Positions 28,951 through 38,880 of a DNA stretch of 64,000 nucleotides are shown in pieces; position 1 is the first letter of the stretch, and the number at the start of each line of letters is the position of its first letter. Made by a program: the position numbers and the translations under genes. The stretch comes from Alistipes sp. (GTDB lineage Bacteria > Bacteroidota > Bacteroidia > Bacteroidales > Rikenellaceae), in contig JAITWH010000013.1 in the NCBI GenBank assembly GCA_031285405.1, forward strand, positions 1 through 64,000. The letters run 5' to 3'. The notes under the pieces were generated by a model. The model searched no databases, was not told the origin of the DNA, and saw only the letters and a program-made list of their open reading frames with translations.

Positions 28951-30960
28951 ATGAGAAGGTTAATTTTAATAAGTTTGGCAGGAGTTATGGCGGCATGCGG
29001 CGGCAACAGCGAAACAAAGGTGCCGGGCATCGACCCGGCGAATCTCGACACGTCCATCGCACCGTCGGCCGACTTCTATGAGTACGCCACCGCAGGGTGG
29101 CAGCGCTCGCACCCCTTGAAGCCCGAGTTCTCGCGCTACGGCTCGTTCGACGTGCTGAGGGAGAACAACGAGATTCGCATCCGCGATCTGTTTGCGACGA
29201 TGGAGAAGAGCGCCGCGACTGCCGGAAGCGTCGAGCAGAAGATCGGCGACCTCTATCGCATGGGCATGGACTCGGTGAGGCTCAACTCCGAGAAGCTCAC
29301 CCCGTTGCGGCAAGACCTGAGCGCCATCGAGGTGTCGACATTCGACACGCGTGGCAGGTCGGCGCTGTTGGGGCAGATTCATCGCGCAGTGAGCAATCCC
29401 TTCTTCGGCCCCTTCGTGGATGCCGACATGATGGAGAGCAACACCAACATGGTGTACCTCTATCAGGCGGGGTTGGGCATGGGCAACCGCGACTACTACC
29501 TCGACGCCGAGAACGAGGCGATTCGCGAGGCGTACAAAAAGTACATCGCGACGATATTCTCGCTGGCCGGATATGCCGACCCCGCACCCGCAGTCGAGGC
29601 GGTCATGGAGATCGAGACCCGAATAGCCGAGGCGTCGCTGTCGAACATCGAGCTGCGCGACCCCTACAACAGCTACAACAAGGTGACGGTCGAGTCTTTG
29701 AAAACCGACTATCCCGCCATCGACTGGGACGTCTACTTCGAGACGCTCAAGATCGGCGGTATCACAGAGCTCAACCTGGCTCACCCGAAGGTGATGAGGG
29801 TTGCCAACGAGGTGCTCGCCGGCGACCGCGCCAAGCTCAACTACTATCTCGCATTCAACATTCTGAACGAGGCCGCGGCCTATCTCGACGACGAGATGCA
29901 TCGCGCGTCGTTTGAGTTCTTCGGTCGCACCATGTCGGGTCAGGAGCAGCCCCGTCCGAGGTGGAAGCGCGCGCTGGGCATGCCCAACAGCATCCTCGGT
30001 GAGGCGGTCGGCGAGATGTACGTCGCCAAATACTTTCCGCCCGAGAGCAAGGAGCGTATGTTGAAGATTGTCGGCGATCTGCAGACGGCGCTTGGCCAAC
30101 ATATCGAAAATCTCGAATGGATGTCGGCCGAGACCAAGGCCAAGGCGCTCGAAAAACTCGGCACCTTCATCGTCAAGATCGGCTATCCCGACAAGTGGAA
30201 GGACTACTCGACGCTTGAGATCGACCCCGCGCTCAGCTATTGGCAGAACCTCAAGCGCGCCTGGGCGTGGCAGAACGACGACCGGATGGCCGAGGCAGGT
30301 AAGCCGGTCGACAAGTCGAAGTGGCACATGAGCCCCCAGACGGTCAACGCATACTACAACCCATCGTCGAACGAGATATGTTTCCCCGCGGCGATCTTGC
30401 AGCCCCCGTTCTTCAACCCCGACGCCGACGACGCGGTCAACTACGGAGCCATCGGGGTGGTGATCGGCCACGAGATGACGCACGGGTTCGACGATCAGGG
30501 TCGGCAGTTCGACAAGCAGGGCAACCTCAACGACTGGTGGACCGAGGCCGACGCCGAGGCCTTCACCAAGCGTGCCGACGTGCTGGTCGAGCAGTTCAAC
30601 GCCATCGAGGTGCAGCCCGGGCTTCAGGCCGACGGCCGATTTACCCTCGGTGAGAACATTGCCGATCAGGGTGGGTTGCGGGTTGCCTACACCGCGCTGC
30701 AAAACTCTTTGGGGGGCACGACCCCCGCTCCGATCGACGGATTTTCGGTCGACCAGCGTTTCTACCTCGCCTACGCCCAGCTGTGGGCCCAAAACATTCG
30801 CCCCGAAGAGGAGGCGCGCCTCACGAAGATCGACGAACACTCGCTCGGCAAGTGGAGGGTGGATGGCGCGCTACGCAACATCGACTCCTTCTATCGCGCG
30901 TTCGACATCTCCGACGGCGCAATGTTCCTGCCGGTTGAGGAGCGGGTTGTGATTTGGTAG
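28951..30960 (+). CDS. M13 family zinc metallopeptidase (lipoprotein)
   Basis: VNAYYNPSSNEICFPAAILQPPFF; VIGHEMTHGFDDQGRQFD; GENIADQGG. Confidence 0.94.
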   Translation: MRRLILISLAGVMAACGGNSETKVPGIDPANLDTSIAPSADFYEYATAGWQRSHPLKPEFSRYGSFDVLRENNEIRIRDLFATMEKSAATAGSVEQKIGDLYRMGMDSVRLNSEKLTPLRQDLSAIEVSTFDTRGRSALLGQIHRAVSNPFFGPFVDADMMESNTNMVYLYQAGLGMGNRDYYLDAENEAIREAYKKYIATIFSLAGYADPAPAVEAVMEIETRIAEASLSNIELRDPYNSYNKVTVESLKTDYPAIDWDVYFETLKIGGITELNLAHPKVMRVANEVLAGDRAKLNYYLAFNILNEAAAYLDDEMHRASFEFFGRTMSGQEQPRPRWKRALGMPNSILGEAVGEMYVAKYFPPESKERMLKIVGDLQTALGQHIENLEWMSAETKAKALEKLGTFIVKIGYPDKWKDYSTLEIDPALSYWQNLKRAWAWQNDDRMAEAGKPVDKSKWHMSPQTVNAYYNPSSNEICFPAAILQPPFFNPDADDAVNYGAIGVVIGHEMTHGFDDQGRQFDKQGNLNDWWTEADAEAFTKRADVLVEQFNAIEVQPGLQADGRFTLGENIADQGGLRVAYTALQNSLGGTTPAPIDGFSVDQRFYLAYAQLWAQNIRPEEEARLTKIDEHSLGKWRVDGALRNIDSFYRAFDISDGAMFLPVEERVVIW

Positions 30961-30984
30961 GTCGGAACGCCGACGGCGGATTTT

Positions 30985-31032
30985 CAGATAGAAAAAAGGA
31001 GGCTCCCGGGAACGAGGGCCTCTTTTTTTTGC
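30985..31032 (+). terminator. Intrinsic terminator
   Basis: AAAAAAGGAGGCTCCCGGGAACGAGGGCCTCTTTTTTTT. Confidence 0.65.
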
Positions 31033-31154
31033 AATTTTTTGATGCGGGAAAATTTGGAAATCGAAAAAAAAAAAAAACGTAACTTTGTCCGAAATGTTTT
31101 CAGAGGGTCTGAAGACATCATGACTCTTAAACAGGGAGACTAAATTTTGACGCC

Positions 31155-31685
31155 ATGAAAAAAATTGTGATTTCACTCTGTGTCGGGGCGCTGACGGGCA
31201 TCCTCGGTACGGCATGCGACAGCAACGAACCGGACTTCCGCGCCGGACAGAAGACAGAGCAACAGCAGGAGGCGGATGTGCCGTTCGCCGGATATCCGCT
31301 CGGAAATGTTGCAGGTGATGGCGAGCCGGCTGGTTGGGGCGATCCCGACCACGCCAACGCTCCGCGGGAGGGCGAAGTTGTCGCCGTCGACAGCGACGAG
31401 GAGTTGGCGGAGTATATTGAGGGAGACTACCCCGCCGTCGATTTTTCGCGAAAGACGTTGCTGTTGGCTCGCGGCGCAACGTTGAGCGGTGTTCACAAAG
31501 CCACGGTTGACAGCCTGTCGCAGATCGCGGACGGGAGGTATCGGCTGTATGTGACCGTGTTTCTGAACGCCGCCTCCGTTCTCGACTGCTGGCACACCGC
31601 GATCACTACGGACAAAATCGAGGAGGGGAGCGAATTTGAGTTGGAGGTGAACTTTCCTCGCTCCTGGCCCGATTCGGGTCGATAG
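31155..31685 (+). CDS. Putative lipoprotein
   Basis: MKKIVISLCVGALTGILGTACDSNEPDF lipobox. Confidence 0.6.
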   Translation: MKKIVISLCVGALTGILGTACDSNEPDFRAGQKTEQQQEADVPFAGYPLGNVAGDGEPAGWGDPDHANAPREGEVVAVDSDEELAEYIEGDYPAVDFSRKTLLLARGATLSGVHKATVDSLSQIADGRYRLYVTVFLNAASVLDCWHTAITTDKIEEGSEFELEVNFPRSWPDSGR

Positions 31686-31795
31686 GGTCGTGACTTTGTA
31701 CCTTATATATAAGGTATGGTACATGAGAAAAATGCAGCACTCTCGTGAGGGGGGGGCTGCGTTTTTTTTGCGGGCGTTTTTGCGGGAGGGAGGGG

Positions 31796-32035
31796 CTATG
31801 CGAAGAGGTGGGGGACTTCGAAGTTTTCCTCCATGCGGCGGGGTGGGTCGCCGTATTCGATGTAGTGGCGGCCGGTCTCGTGATCTGTCCAACGTCGGAG
31901 CGGGTAGGCGAATTCGAGGGGGTAGCGATAGAGGTCGTAGCTGTAATCGTGGCGCGTGTTGAGGCGGAATTTCTGCTTTTCGAGCAGGTCGGCGTGGTAC
32001 TTGGGGAGCCAGGTACTGAATTTGAAGGTGGCCAT
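31796..32035 (-). CDS. Small hypothetical protein (79 aa)
   Basis: MATFKFSTWLPKYHADLLEKQKFRLNTRHDYSYDLYRYPLEFAYPLRRW; compact ORF with clear start. Confidence 0.5.
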   Translation of the reverse strand: MATFKFSTWLPKYHADLLEKQKFRLNTRHDYSYDLYRYPLEFAYPLRRWTDHETGRHYIEYGDPPRRMEENFEVPHLFA

Positions 32036-32219
32036 GGTTTTGGTTTTTTGTTGGGTTTGGGTTCTGGTGTTTTTGTTGGTTCGGTGCAAATATAATACTT
32101 CGAGGGGGCGTTGTCAAGAGGGGGGGTGGGGATTTTTTGCAGATTTATTGCAGAAAACTTGGATTTTATGAAAATAATTGTTTTTTTGCAGCATAAACCG
32201 ACTGATAAAATCGAAAGAC

Positions 32220-32657
32220 ATGAAGAAAACACGTTTCTTTTTTATGGTGGCAGTATGCGTGATGGTGTCCGAATGTCGTGCCGAAGTGGATTATGGTTGT
32301 ACATGGGAGTTCCGTGTAGTGAATAACACCGAAAAGAGTGTAACTATTGAGCGAAATTGGGGTGTAGAACAGAATCTCTCAATTATGCCAAGTGGCGGAC
32401 TCACGATTTTTTCGAGTAACACAGAATGTAGCAAACAGGATGGCGATCTTGCTGATTTGTACCCACATGAAGGGATGATTCTGCCGCTATTCCCCTCTTC
32501 AACCGCATCGTTCCAGATAAAAGTTGGAGATGAACTGTTGCCGGAAGTTGTCATGAAAAGGAAGTTCTGGGAGTATATTTCAGAAAAATATTATGGTGTT
32601 TACACATTGATTCTCTCCGATGAACTTATAGAAACAATAAATAACGAACAACTTTAA
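32220..32657 (+). CDS. Hypothetical secreted protein
   Basis: MKKTRFFFMVAVCVMVSECRA signal-like N-term. Confidence 0.55.
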   Translation: MKKTRFFFMVAVCVMVSECRAEVDYGCTWEFRVVNNTEKSVTIERNWGVEQNLSIMPSGGLTIFSSNTECSKQDGDLADLYPHEGMILPLFPSSTASFQIKVGDELLPEVVMKRKFWEYISEKYYGVYTLILSDELIETINNEQL

Positions 32658-32679
32658 CCATTGTTTAAATACATCCATT

Positions 32680-34818
32680 ATGAAAAGTCTGTTAACCGTA
32701 TTCGTATGCATGTTGTTAGTAACGGCGTGTTCGCATTTCGAGGAACCTGAAATGATTCCTGTCGAGTATACCGAAGTTGAGTCTCAACCCCGGACTCGTG
32801 CGGCAGTTGTCGCGTCTGACCAAAATCCCTACTCTCTTTCAAATGTCCAAGAAGCCTACAATGATTTGCGGCCGTCTTTAGGGCTACCTGCCAAAACTAT
32901 CGCCGCTTCTCACCATTATGTGCGATTTAACATTCAAGACTCTCTAATGTATAAGACAGTGCATGATGATCTTGGATTGGAACTGATTGAATATCCGTTG
33001 GACATAGAACTCACTGTCACGGAGATGAACGCATACATGAGCAATACATCGAATACGTGGTATTATACTGTTGTTCCTGCAGGTTTCACATACCCGCAGG
33101 GGGTCAGCTATGAATTTTTAGACTACGTTTATATGCAAGGAGAGCCTGCGACCAGAGCGCCAGGAGAAACGCCTCAAATAGACGATGAAGATTACGACCT
33201 TGTCATAGAAAAAGCTATGCAGAACAACGGAATTAATGTGGCTTCACTTACCAGAGGGGCGGCGTGGTATCCATCAGCGACAATCAAGTTTGTAGAAGAT
33301 TACAATGGGAATACGATTAATTTGGAAGGGGTTAAAGTCAGATGAACACACTTCATCAATGTCGGCTCCGGAACGACAGACGCAAACGGTAATGTCTCTG
33401 GAATTAAAGGTTGGGGTGGCAAATTCCGGAACCCAGTTGGCTATCACATCATTTGGGACGATCCCAAATGGAATATCCGTGATGGAAGATCTGGTCAAGC
33501 AAAAACTCATGGACTGAAGCAAAAATCACATTGGAATCACACCATTACGAACAGCGACACAAAGGATTCATATTTCGCTGCCACGCACAGGGCCCTGTGG
33601 GCCTATTATTACAAGTCTTACACTCTGACAAGTGGAATTACGAAAGCGAGGGTTGACAAAATGGATACAGGGGTGTTATGGAACAAAGATCATACTGATA
33701 GACTTGCACGATTCAACCCTGCAGCACGAACATTTGGAGGAAATCTTATTCTGGTTTATGGTAAAGCAAGCGGATCAAATCGTAGTCGATGGGAAGTTAC
33801 GAGTAGCATGTTTCATGAATTGGGGCACGCGACACATTGGCAGGCTGTTGTAGATAAACGAGGAGCAAACAGATGGAGTGAATTCATTAATGCAGAAGAT
33901 CGCTTGGTTGAAAGTTGGGCCCGAGGTGTTCAAGCGTCATACATGCGAGCGTTTTATCCAGATTATCTGCAAACCGGTTACCATACTGATTATACCGCTA
34001 TTGTCGAATCTATGATGAATCAGGGGATGACTCTTAAACAGATAGAGGACGCGATGGTCGGAGAGAGTGAATGGAACAACTGGCGTTCGAATGTTTTAGC
34101 AACAGGGCGCATACCTGCTGTGATTGTTGACATGATATTTAATAATCCACTAACGCCGGTTAGAGTTAACATGGTGAACCCCATTACTGGCCCTACAACG
34201 GCGAGTACAACTAATATAACATACAGTGTGCCTGGGACTCTACCTGGAAATGTCACTTTCAATGGTTGGACGGTATCTCCAAATAATAACTACACGACTA
34301 CGGGTGGAATGGCCGGCAGAACTCTGAATATCAAATTTCTCGCTACCGGCAACTATACCGTCACGGCAAATTTCACGCTGCCGAACGGAACCTCTTATGC
34401 CCCATCTAAAACGGTCAGCGTTACCGGTGCTCCGACGATTACGAATGTCACTTGGCGTAGTGATGGTGGGCCGGGTGTGCCTGTGTCGCCCGGAAATTAC
34501 GCATATTTCACAGCCGTGGGTGACTTGACAGGCGCAACCCTCGAATGGACGAAAGGAATCGGGTGCGATCCGTACGGCGGGTTCATCCATAATAGTACCA
34601 CCTATGCCGCTCTGTTCGATGGTTCGGATCAGAATTACATAATGGTCAATGTCCGTGCGCAGCGAAATGGTGTTTGGTCGAACACCTATTATGCCTATGC
34701 TCCGGTGCAGTTCTATGCCCCTGCGCCTAATTCAGAAGAGGAGACCGAAGAGACGGAGGAGACCGAAACCGAGAGCACCGCGGAATCTGCGGCTCTGGTT
34801 GCGGCGATCGCTCAATAA
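32680..34818 (+). pseudogene. Secreted zincin-like lipoprotein interrupted by one in-frame TGA at 33343-33345
   Basis: ORFs 32680-33345 and 33661-34818 share a frame; my codon-by-codon translation of 33346-33660 is open; lipobox LLVTACS; MFHELGHATHW (HExxH). Confidence 0.8.
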
Positions 34819-34934
34819 TCCCGCGGGCGGCGGCAACGGCCGCAACGGATTTAGCTACGCGGTTTTTTGCTACGCAGAATATAGCTACGCTATACCTTAT
34901 ATATATAGGGTATGGCACTCGAAAAAACGCAGCA

Positions 34935-34968
34935 TCCGAAAGGGTGTTGCGTTTTTTTGTTGCAGGTG
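34935..34968 (+). terminator. Intrinsic terminator-like hairpin
   Basis: AACGCAGCATCCGAAAGGGTGTTGCGTTTTTTT. Confidence 0.6.
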
Positions 34969-35071
34969 GGGCTGTTTTTGTTACGAGGTCATCGGGGTTT
35001 TTGAACTGCGCGAAAAAAAAATCGCAGCCGGCGTTCCGGCGGCACAGTGTTTGATATTTAGAGGGGACATA

Positions 35072-36124
35072 ATGAAACGGTTTGTCGCCATAATGTGCGC
35101 CGTGCTTCTGGGGGGATCGCCCGCCGCGCACGGAGAGAGGATCGTCGCCCCTGATCGGAGCGACAATCTTTCTCGTGTTGACGCCCGGAACCCCGATGCA
35201 GATGCACGCCCGGGCCTCGTCTCGGAGGTGGTCGCAAGCCCGATTTTTGTTGACAGTTCGACACCGCTCTTCGTCGACGCGCCCGACACAAGTTTCACAT
35301 TCGCCGAAGCCCTGAGTTTGAGTCCGCTCGCCGCAAGTGACGCCTACACCACCCGCTTCACCCGCATCGTCCGCCCCGACACCCCGATCTCGATCCGCCC
35401 CGACGTTCCGCACCTCGTCTACGAGCCTCAGAGTCAGACGACAAACCTGCGTGCCCGCCCCCGAATTCACTTGGAGGTGCCGAGCCTGAGCGGGAGCCTC
35501 GCCGGCGTCGACTACCACACCGTCGGGCGGGCGTTCCAAAACATATCGCTGGTGGGCACCAACGCGCCCGACTACTCGTCGACCATGAAGGGGTTCACCT
35601 TTGCCGTCGGCCACAGTTTTCCGCTACACCAACGGCCCATCCTCAAGATCGTTCACGTGGGGCTCGACGTGACCTGGTTCGACGCCGAGTACGGGTATTG
35701 GCGACGCAAGCTCGACGAATTTCGCAAGTGGATGTACAAGCTGGACGTCGCTGTGGGGGTCGGGCCGGCGATCCATCTGAGACCCTCGGGGCGGCTGAAT
35801 CGCTTTGCCGTACACATCTACGGCCGGTTTCATCCCACCATGTCGCTCGTGGCGCACAACATTCCCGTGGCATCCGGCAACCGGTTCGAACTCGTCTCGG
35901 GGTACGCCTCCTACGCCTCGACGGGCGTTGCGGTGTCGTGGGACGCCTTTTCTGTGGGTGCCGAGTGGCGATTCGGCGGCGGACGCTACCGAGGCATCCG
36001 TTTGGCCGACCTCACCGTCTCCGACGACGACGCCTCGTCATTCGGCATTTCGCCCGAGGATCTGCTCACCCACCAACGCCACCGCATGCGCGGCAGCCGC
36101 CTCTATGTCAGCTTTCGGTTCTGA
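35072..36124 (+). CDS. Hypothetical secreted protein, possibly outer-membrane
   Basis: Signal MKRFVAIMCAVLLGGSPAAHG; C-term ends RLYVSFRF. Confidence 0.6.
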   Translation: MKRFVAIMCAVLLGGSPAAHGERIVAPDRSDNLSRVDARNPDADARPGLVSEVVASPIFVDSSTPLFVDAPDTSFTFAEALSLSPLAASDAYTTRFTRIVRPDTPISIRPDVPHLVYEPQSQTTNLRARPRIHLEVPSLSGSLAGVDYHTVGRAFQNISLVGTNAPDYSSTMKGFTFAVGHSFPLHQRPILKIVHVGLDVTWFDAEYGYWRRKLDEFRKWMYKLDVAVGVGPAIHLRPSGRLNRFAVHIYGRFHPTMSLVAHNIPVASGNRFELVSGYASYASTGVAVSWDAFSVGAEWRFGGGRYRGIRLADLTVSDDDASSFGISPEDLLTHQRHRMRGSRLYVSFRF

Positions 36125-36222
36125 GGCACATCTGCCGACAGCACTGTATTTGCCGATTTTGGATGTAAACCGGCACATTTCAGCTAAATTTTTATTACAT
36201 TTACAGCATCGGGAGCGATGCT

Positions 36223-36771
36223 ATGGATGACAAAAAGGATATACATATCCTGAACGAACTGTTTTCGGATTATCAGCGGCGATTCATCCGTTTCGCAGAG
36301 CTGTATGTCAGGGACGAGGCGATCGCGAAAGATTTCGTCATCGAGGCCATCATGCACTACTGGGAGAAGCGCGACTCACTGCGGCCCGACTCCAACATTC
36401 CCGCCTACATTCTGACTATCGTCAAACACAAATGCCTCAACCATCTCGAACACATCCGCGTGCGCCGAGACGTGACAGGCAAGATGGAGCAGCACATCCG
36501 GTGGGAGTTGCAGACCCGCATCGCGTCGCTCAGGGCGTGCGAACCGGAGGAGCTCTTCACCGGAGAGGCGCGAGCGATCGTCGACCGGACACTCATGTCG
36601 CTACCCGAGCAGACGCGCACGATATTCACGATGAGCCGCTGGGACAACATGCCCGTGAGGGAGATCGCCTCGCACTTCGGTATCAGCGTCAAGGCGGTAG
36701 ACTACCACATCTCGAAGACGCTGAAGGCGCTCCGTAAAAGTTTGAAGGACTACCTGCCGATGGGGGTGTAA
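36223..36771 (+). CDS. ECF RNA polymerase sigma-70 factor
   Basis: Sigma-70 region 2/4 pattern; LMSLPEQTRTIFTMSRWDNMPVREIASHFGISVKAVDYHISKTLKALRKSL. Confidence 0.9.
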   Translation: MDDKKDIHILNELFSDYQRRFIRFAELYVRDEAIAKDFVIEAIMHYWEKRDSLRPDSNIPAYILTIVKHKCLNHLEHIRVRRDVTGKMEQHIRWELQTRIASLRACEPEELFTGEARAIVDRTLMSLPEQTRTIFTMSRWDNMPVREIASHFGISVKAVDYHISKTLKALRKSLKDYLPMGV

Positions 36772-36808
36772 AAAACAGAGGCTCTCTTTCAGAGGGCCTC
36801 CGTTTTTT
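36769..36808. terminator. Bidirectional intrinsic terminator
   Basis: AAAAAACAGAGGCTCTCTTTCAGAGGGCCTCCGTTTTTT. Confidence 0.65.
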
Positions 36809-36824
36809 GTGTGACATTCGAAAC

Positions 36825-37202
36825 CTACTTCACATCGCCTTTCACAGTCAGGATGTAGCTTCCGGCCTTGCCGTTGCTGTAAACGGATATTGTTTTGACA
36901 AAGGGCCCTGGCGCCTCCTCCGGATCGTAGGTGATCACGATGGAGCCCGACCCTCCGGCGGGAATCGGTTCCCTCGTCCACTGCGTGGTGGTGCAGCCGC
37001 ACGACGAGAGGATTCGCGTGATGACCAATGGCATCCCTCCGCGATTGTTGATGACGAACGTGTGCGACACCTCTCCGCCGGTGCGGGCGATCTCTCCGAA
37101 ATCCCACGTAGCGTTGTCGGCTGCGATCACTGCGGGTTGCTGGGCGGAGACGATCCACGTCGTCGCCAACAGTGCGAGGCATATCAAAATTATCCGCTTC
37201 AT
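36825..37202 (-). CDS. DUF1573 domain protein
   Basis: DNATWDFGEIARTGGEVSHTFVINNRGGMPLVITRILSSCGCTTTQW. Confidence 0.85.
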   Translation of the reverse strand: MKRIILICLALLATTWIVSAQQPAVIAADNATWDFGEIARTGGEVSHTFVINNRGGMPLVITRILSSCGCTTTQWTREPIPAGGSGSIVITYDPEEAPGPFVKTISVYSNGKAGSYILTVKGDVK

Positions 37203-37226
37203 CCCTTAGCTCCTTGTCGATTAAAT

Positions 37227-38147
37227 TTAGTCGTTCAGACGATAGCTCACGAATGCGAACCGCTGGCTGTCGGGCGCCCACGAGTTGACGTTGATCGTGC
37301 CCTGGCCGCCGAATAGTTTGGTGAGCAGTCGGGGCTCGCCGCCTTCGGCGGGGATCATCCACAACTCGACATTCTTGTTGGCGAGATGCTGCCCGGGTTC
37401 GAGGTCGCCCACGTGGTAGGTGATGTAGACAACACTTTTGCCATCAGGCGAGATGTGCGGAAACCATGCGTTGCGGGTCTGGTCGAAGGTCATCTGGGTC
37501 TGCTCGCTACCGTCGATCTTCATGCGCCACACCTGCATCAGGCCGGTGCGAACAGAGTTGAACCAGAGGTACTCGCCGCATGGGGAGTACTCGGGGCCGT
37601 CGTCGAGACCTTCGGCGTCGGTCAGGCGAACCTCTTCGCCCCCGATAGAGGGGATCACGTAGATGTCGTAGTTGCCTTTGCGGTCGGCGCAGTAGGCCAG
37701 CTGATTACCGTCGGGGCTGAAGCCGTGCAGGTAACTCGGAGCCATGGGGGTAATCAGTACAGGGTCGCCGCCCCAGATCGGCAGGGTGTAGATGCGCGAC
37801 TGGTGATCTTCGCGGGTTCCGTGGCTGATGGCGATCTGCTTGCCGTCGAACGACAGCACGTGGTCGTTGTTGGCGCGCGTGGCAAAGCCGGTGTAGATCT
37901 CCTGCGGTTCGCCCGGATTCTCGGGCGAGATGCGATAGAGCTTGCCGCCGCTGTTGTAGATGAGCCACTTGCCGTCCACGGTCCAGTTGGGAGCCTCGAT
38001 CAGGGAGGAGAACTCTTTGAGCACCTTTCGGCTGCCGTCTCGGGAGTCCATGATTTCGAGCACGCTCGTCACACGGTTTCTCTGCTGGGCGTACACCCCG
38101 CCTGCCACAGTCAGCAGCGCGAGGGTCAAAAATAAAATTTTTCTCAT
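37227..38147 (-). CDS. TolB-like beta-propeller protein
   Basis: PNWTVDGKWLIYNSGGKLYRI; FSPDGNQLAYCADRKGNYDIYVI; HISPDGKSVVYITY. Confidence 0.8.
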   Translation of the reverse strand: MRKILFLTLALLTVAGGVYAQQRNRVTSVLEIMDSRDGSRKVLKEFSSLIEAPNWTVDGKWLIYNSGGKLYRISPENPGEPQEIYTGFATRANNDHVLSFDGKQIAISHGTREDHQSRIYTLPIWGGDPVLITPMAPSYLHGFSPDGNQLAYCADRKGNYDIYVIPSIGGEEVRLTDAEGLDDGPEYSPCGEYLWFNSVRTGLMQVWRMKIDGSEQTQMTFDQTRNAWFPHISPDGKSVVYITYHVGDLEPGQHLANKNVELWMIPAEGGEPRLLTKLFGGQGTINVNSWAPDSQRFAFVSYRLND

Positions 38148-38168
38148 GATGATAGCGGGTTAAGAGTT

Positions 38169-38858
38169 CTACTGGCGGGGTTGTCCCGTCTGTCCGCCCG
38201 GGCGACGTCTTACCGGCTGGGGATCGGCCAACTTTGTGTACTGAACCTCGGTGAAGTAGCCCTTTTCGACCACGTTGACGTCGTGAGAGCAGATGAACAG
38301 ACCGACATAGCAGGTGGGGGCGAGGTCGAATTCGATCTCGCCGGTGATCGCCTCGGGGAAGCGACCCGTCGCGGTCTTCATGATGATCTTGTTGCCCTGA
38401 CGTTCGATGTAGATGTGATCGGCTCCCTTGGGGCCTACAACCTCTCTGGTCAATCGTCCGGCCTCCTCTCTGTACTGCAGCGAGGTGAGCCCGTCGCCGT
38501 GCACGGTCACATAGGCGCACTCGGAGTTGCCCTCCAGCGATTCTCGGATGATGATACCCATCTTGCGGTGGGCATTTACGCCTTCTCCCTCGAAGGTGAT
38601 TTTGGTCGACATCGAGAAGTTGCCCGACACCTTTTTCCACAGCATGTGGTACTCGTCGTTCAGGTCCCACATGTTGAATCCCGCTCCGGTGAGGGTGTAG
38701 GTTCCGGTGGCTGCGTCGAACGCCGAGCTGCCCCTCATCAGGGGACAGCCCACGTCGTTGGAGCCTTCGAAAATACCGACGCCCGGCGCCGAGCTCGACA
38801 TCAGCAGGGGCAGTGCGAGGGCAATCAGTGAACTCAGAATAGAAAATTTGATCTTCAT
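38169..38858 (-). CDS. Secreted DUF1349/LamG-like protein
   Basis: KKVSGNFSMSTKITFEGEGVNAHRKMGIIIRESLEG. Confidence 0.55.
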   Translation of the reverse strand: MKIKFSILSSLIALALPLLMSSSAPGVGIFEGSNDVGCPLMRGSSAFDAATGTYTLTGAGFNMWDLNDEYHMLWKKVSGNFSMSTKITFEGEGVNAHRKMGIIIRESLEGNSECAYVTVHGDGLTSLQYREEAGRLTREVVGPKGADHIYIERQGNKIIMKTATGRFPEAITGEIEFDLAPTCYVGLFICSHDVNVVEKGYFTEVQYTKLADPQPVRRRPGGQTGQPRQ

Positions 38859-38880
38859 AACGTTAATGTTTTTTAAGGGA

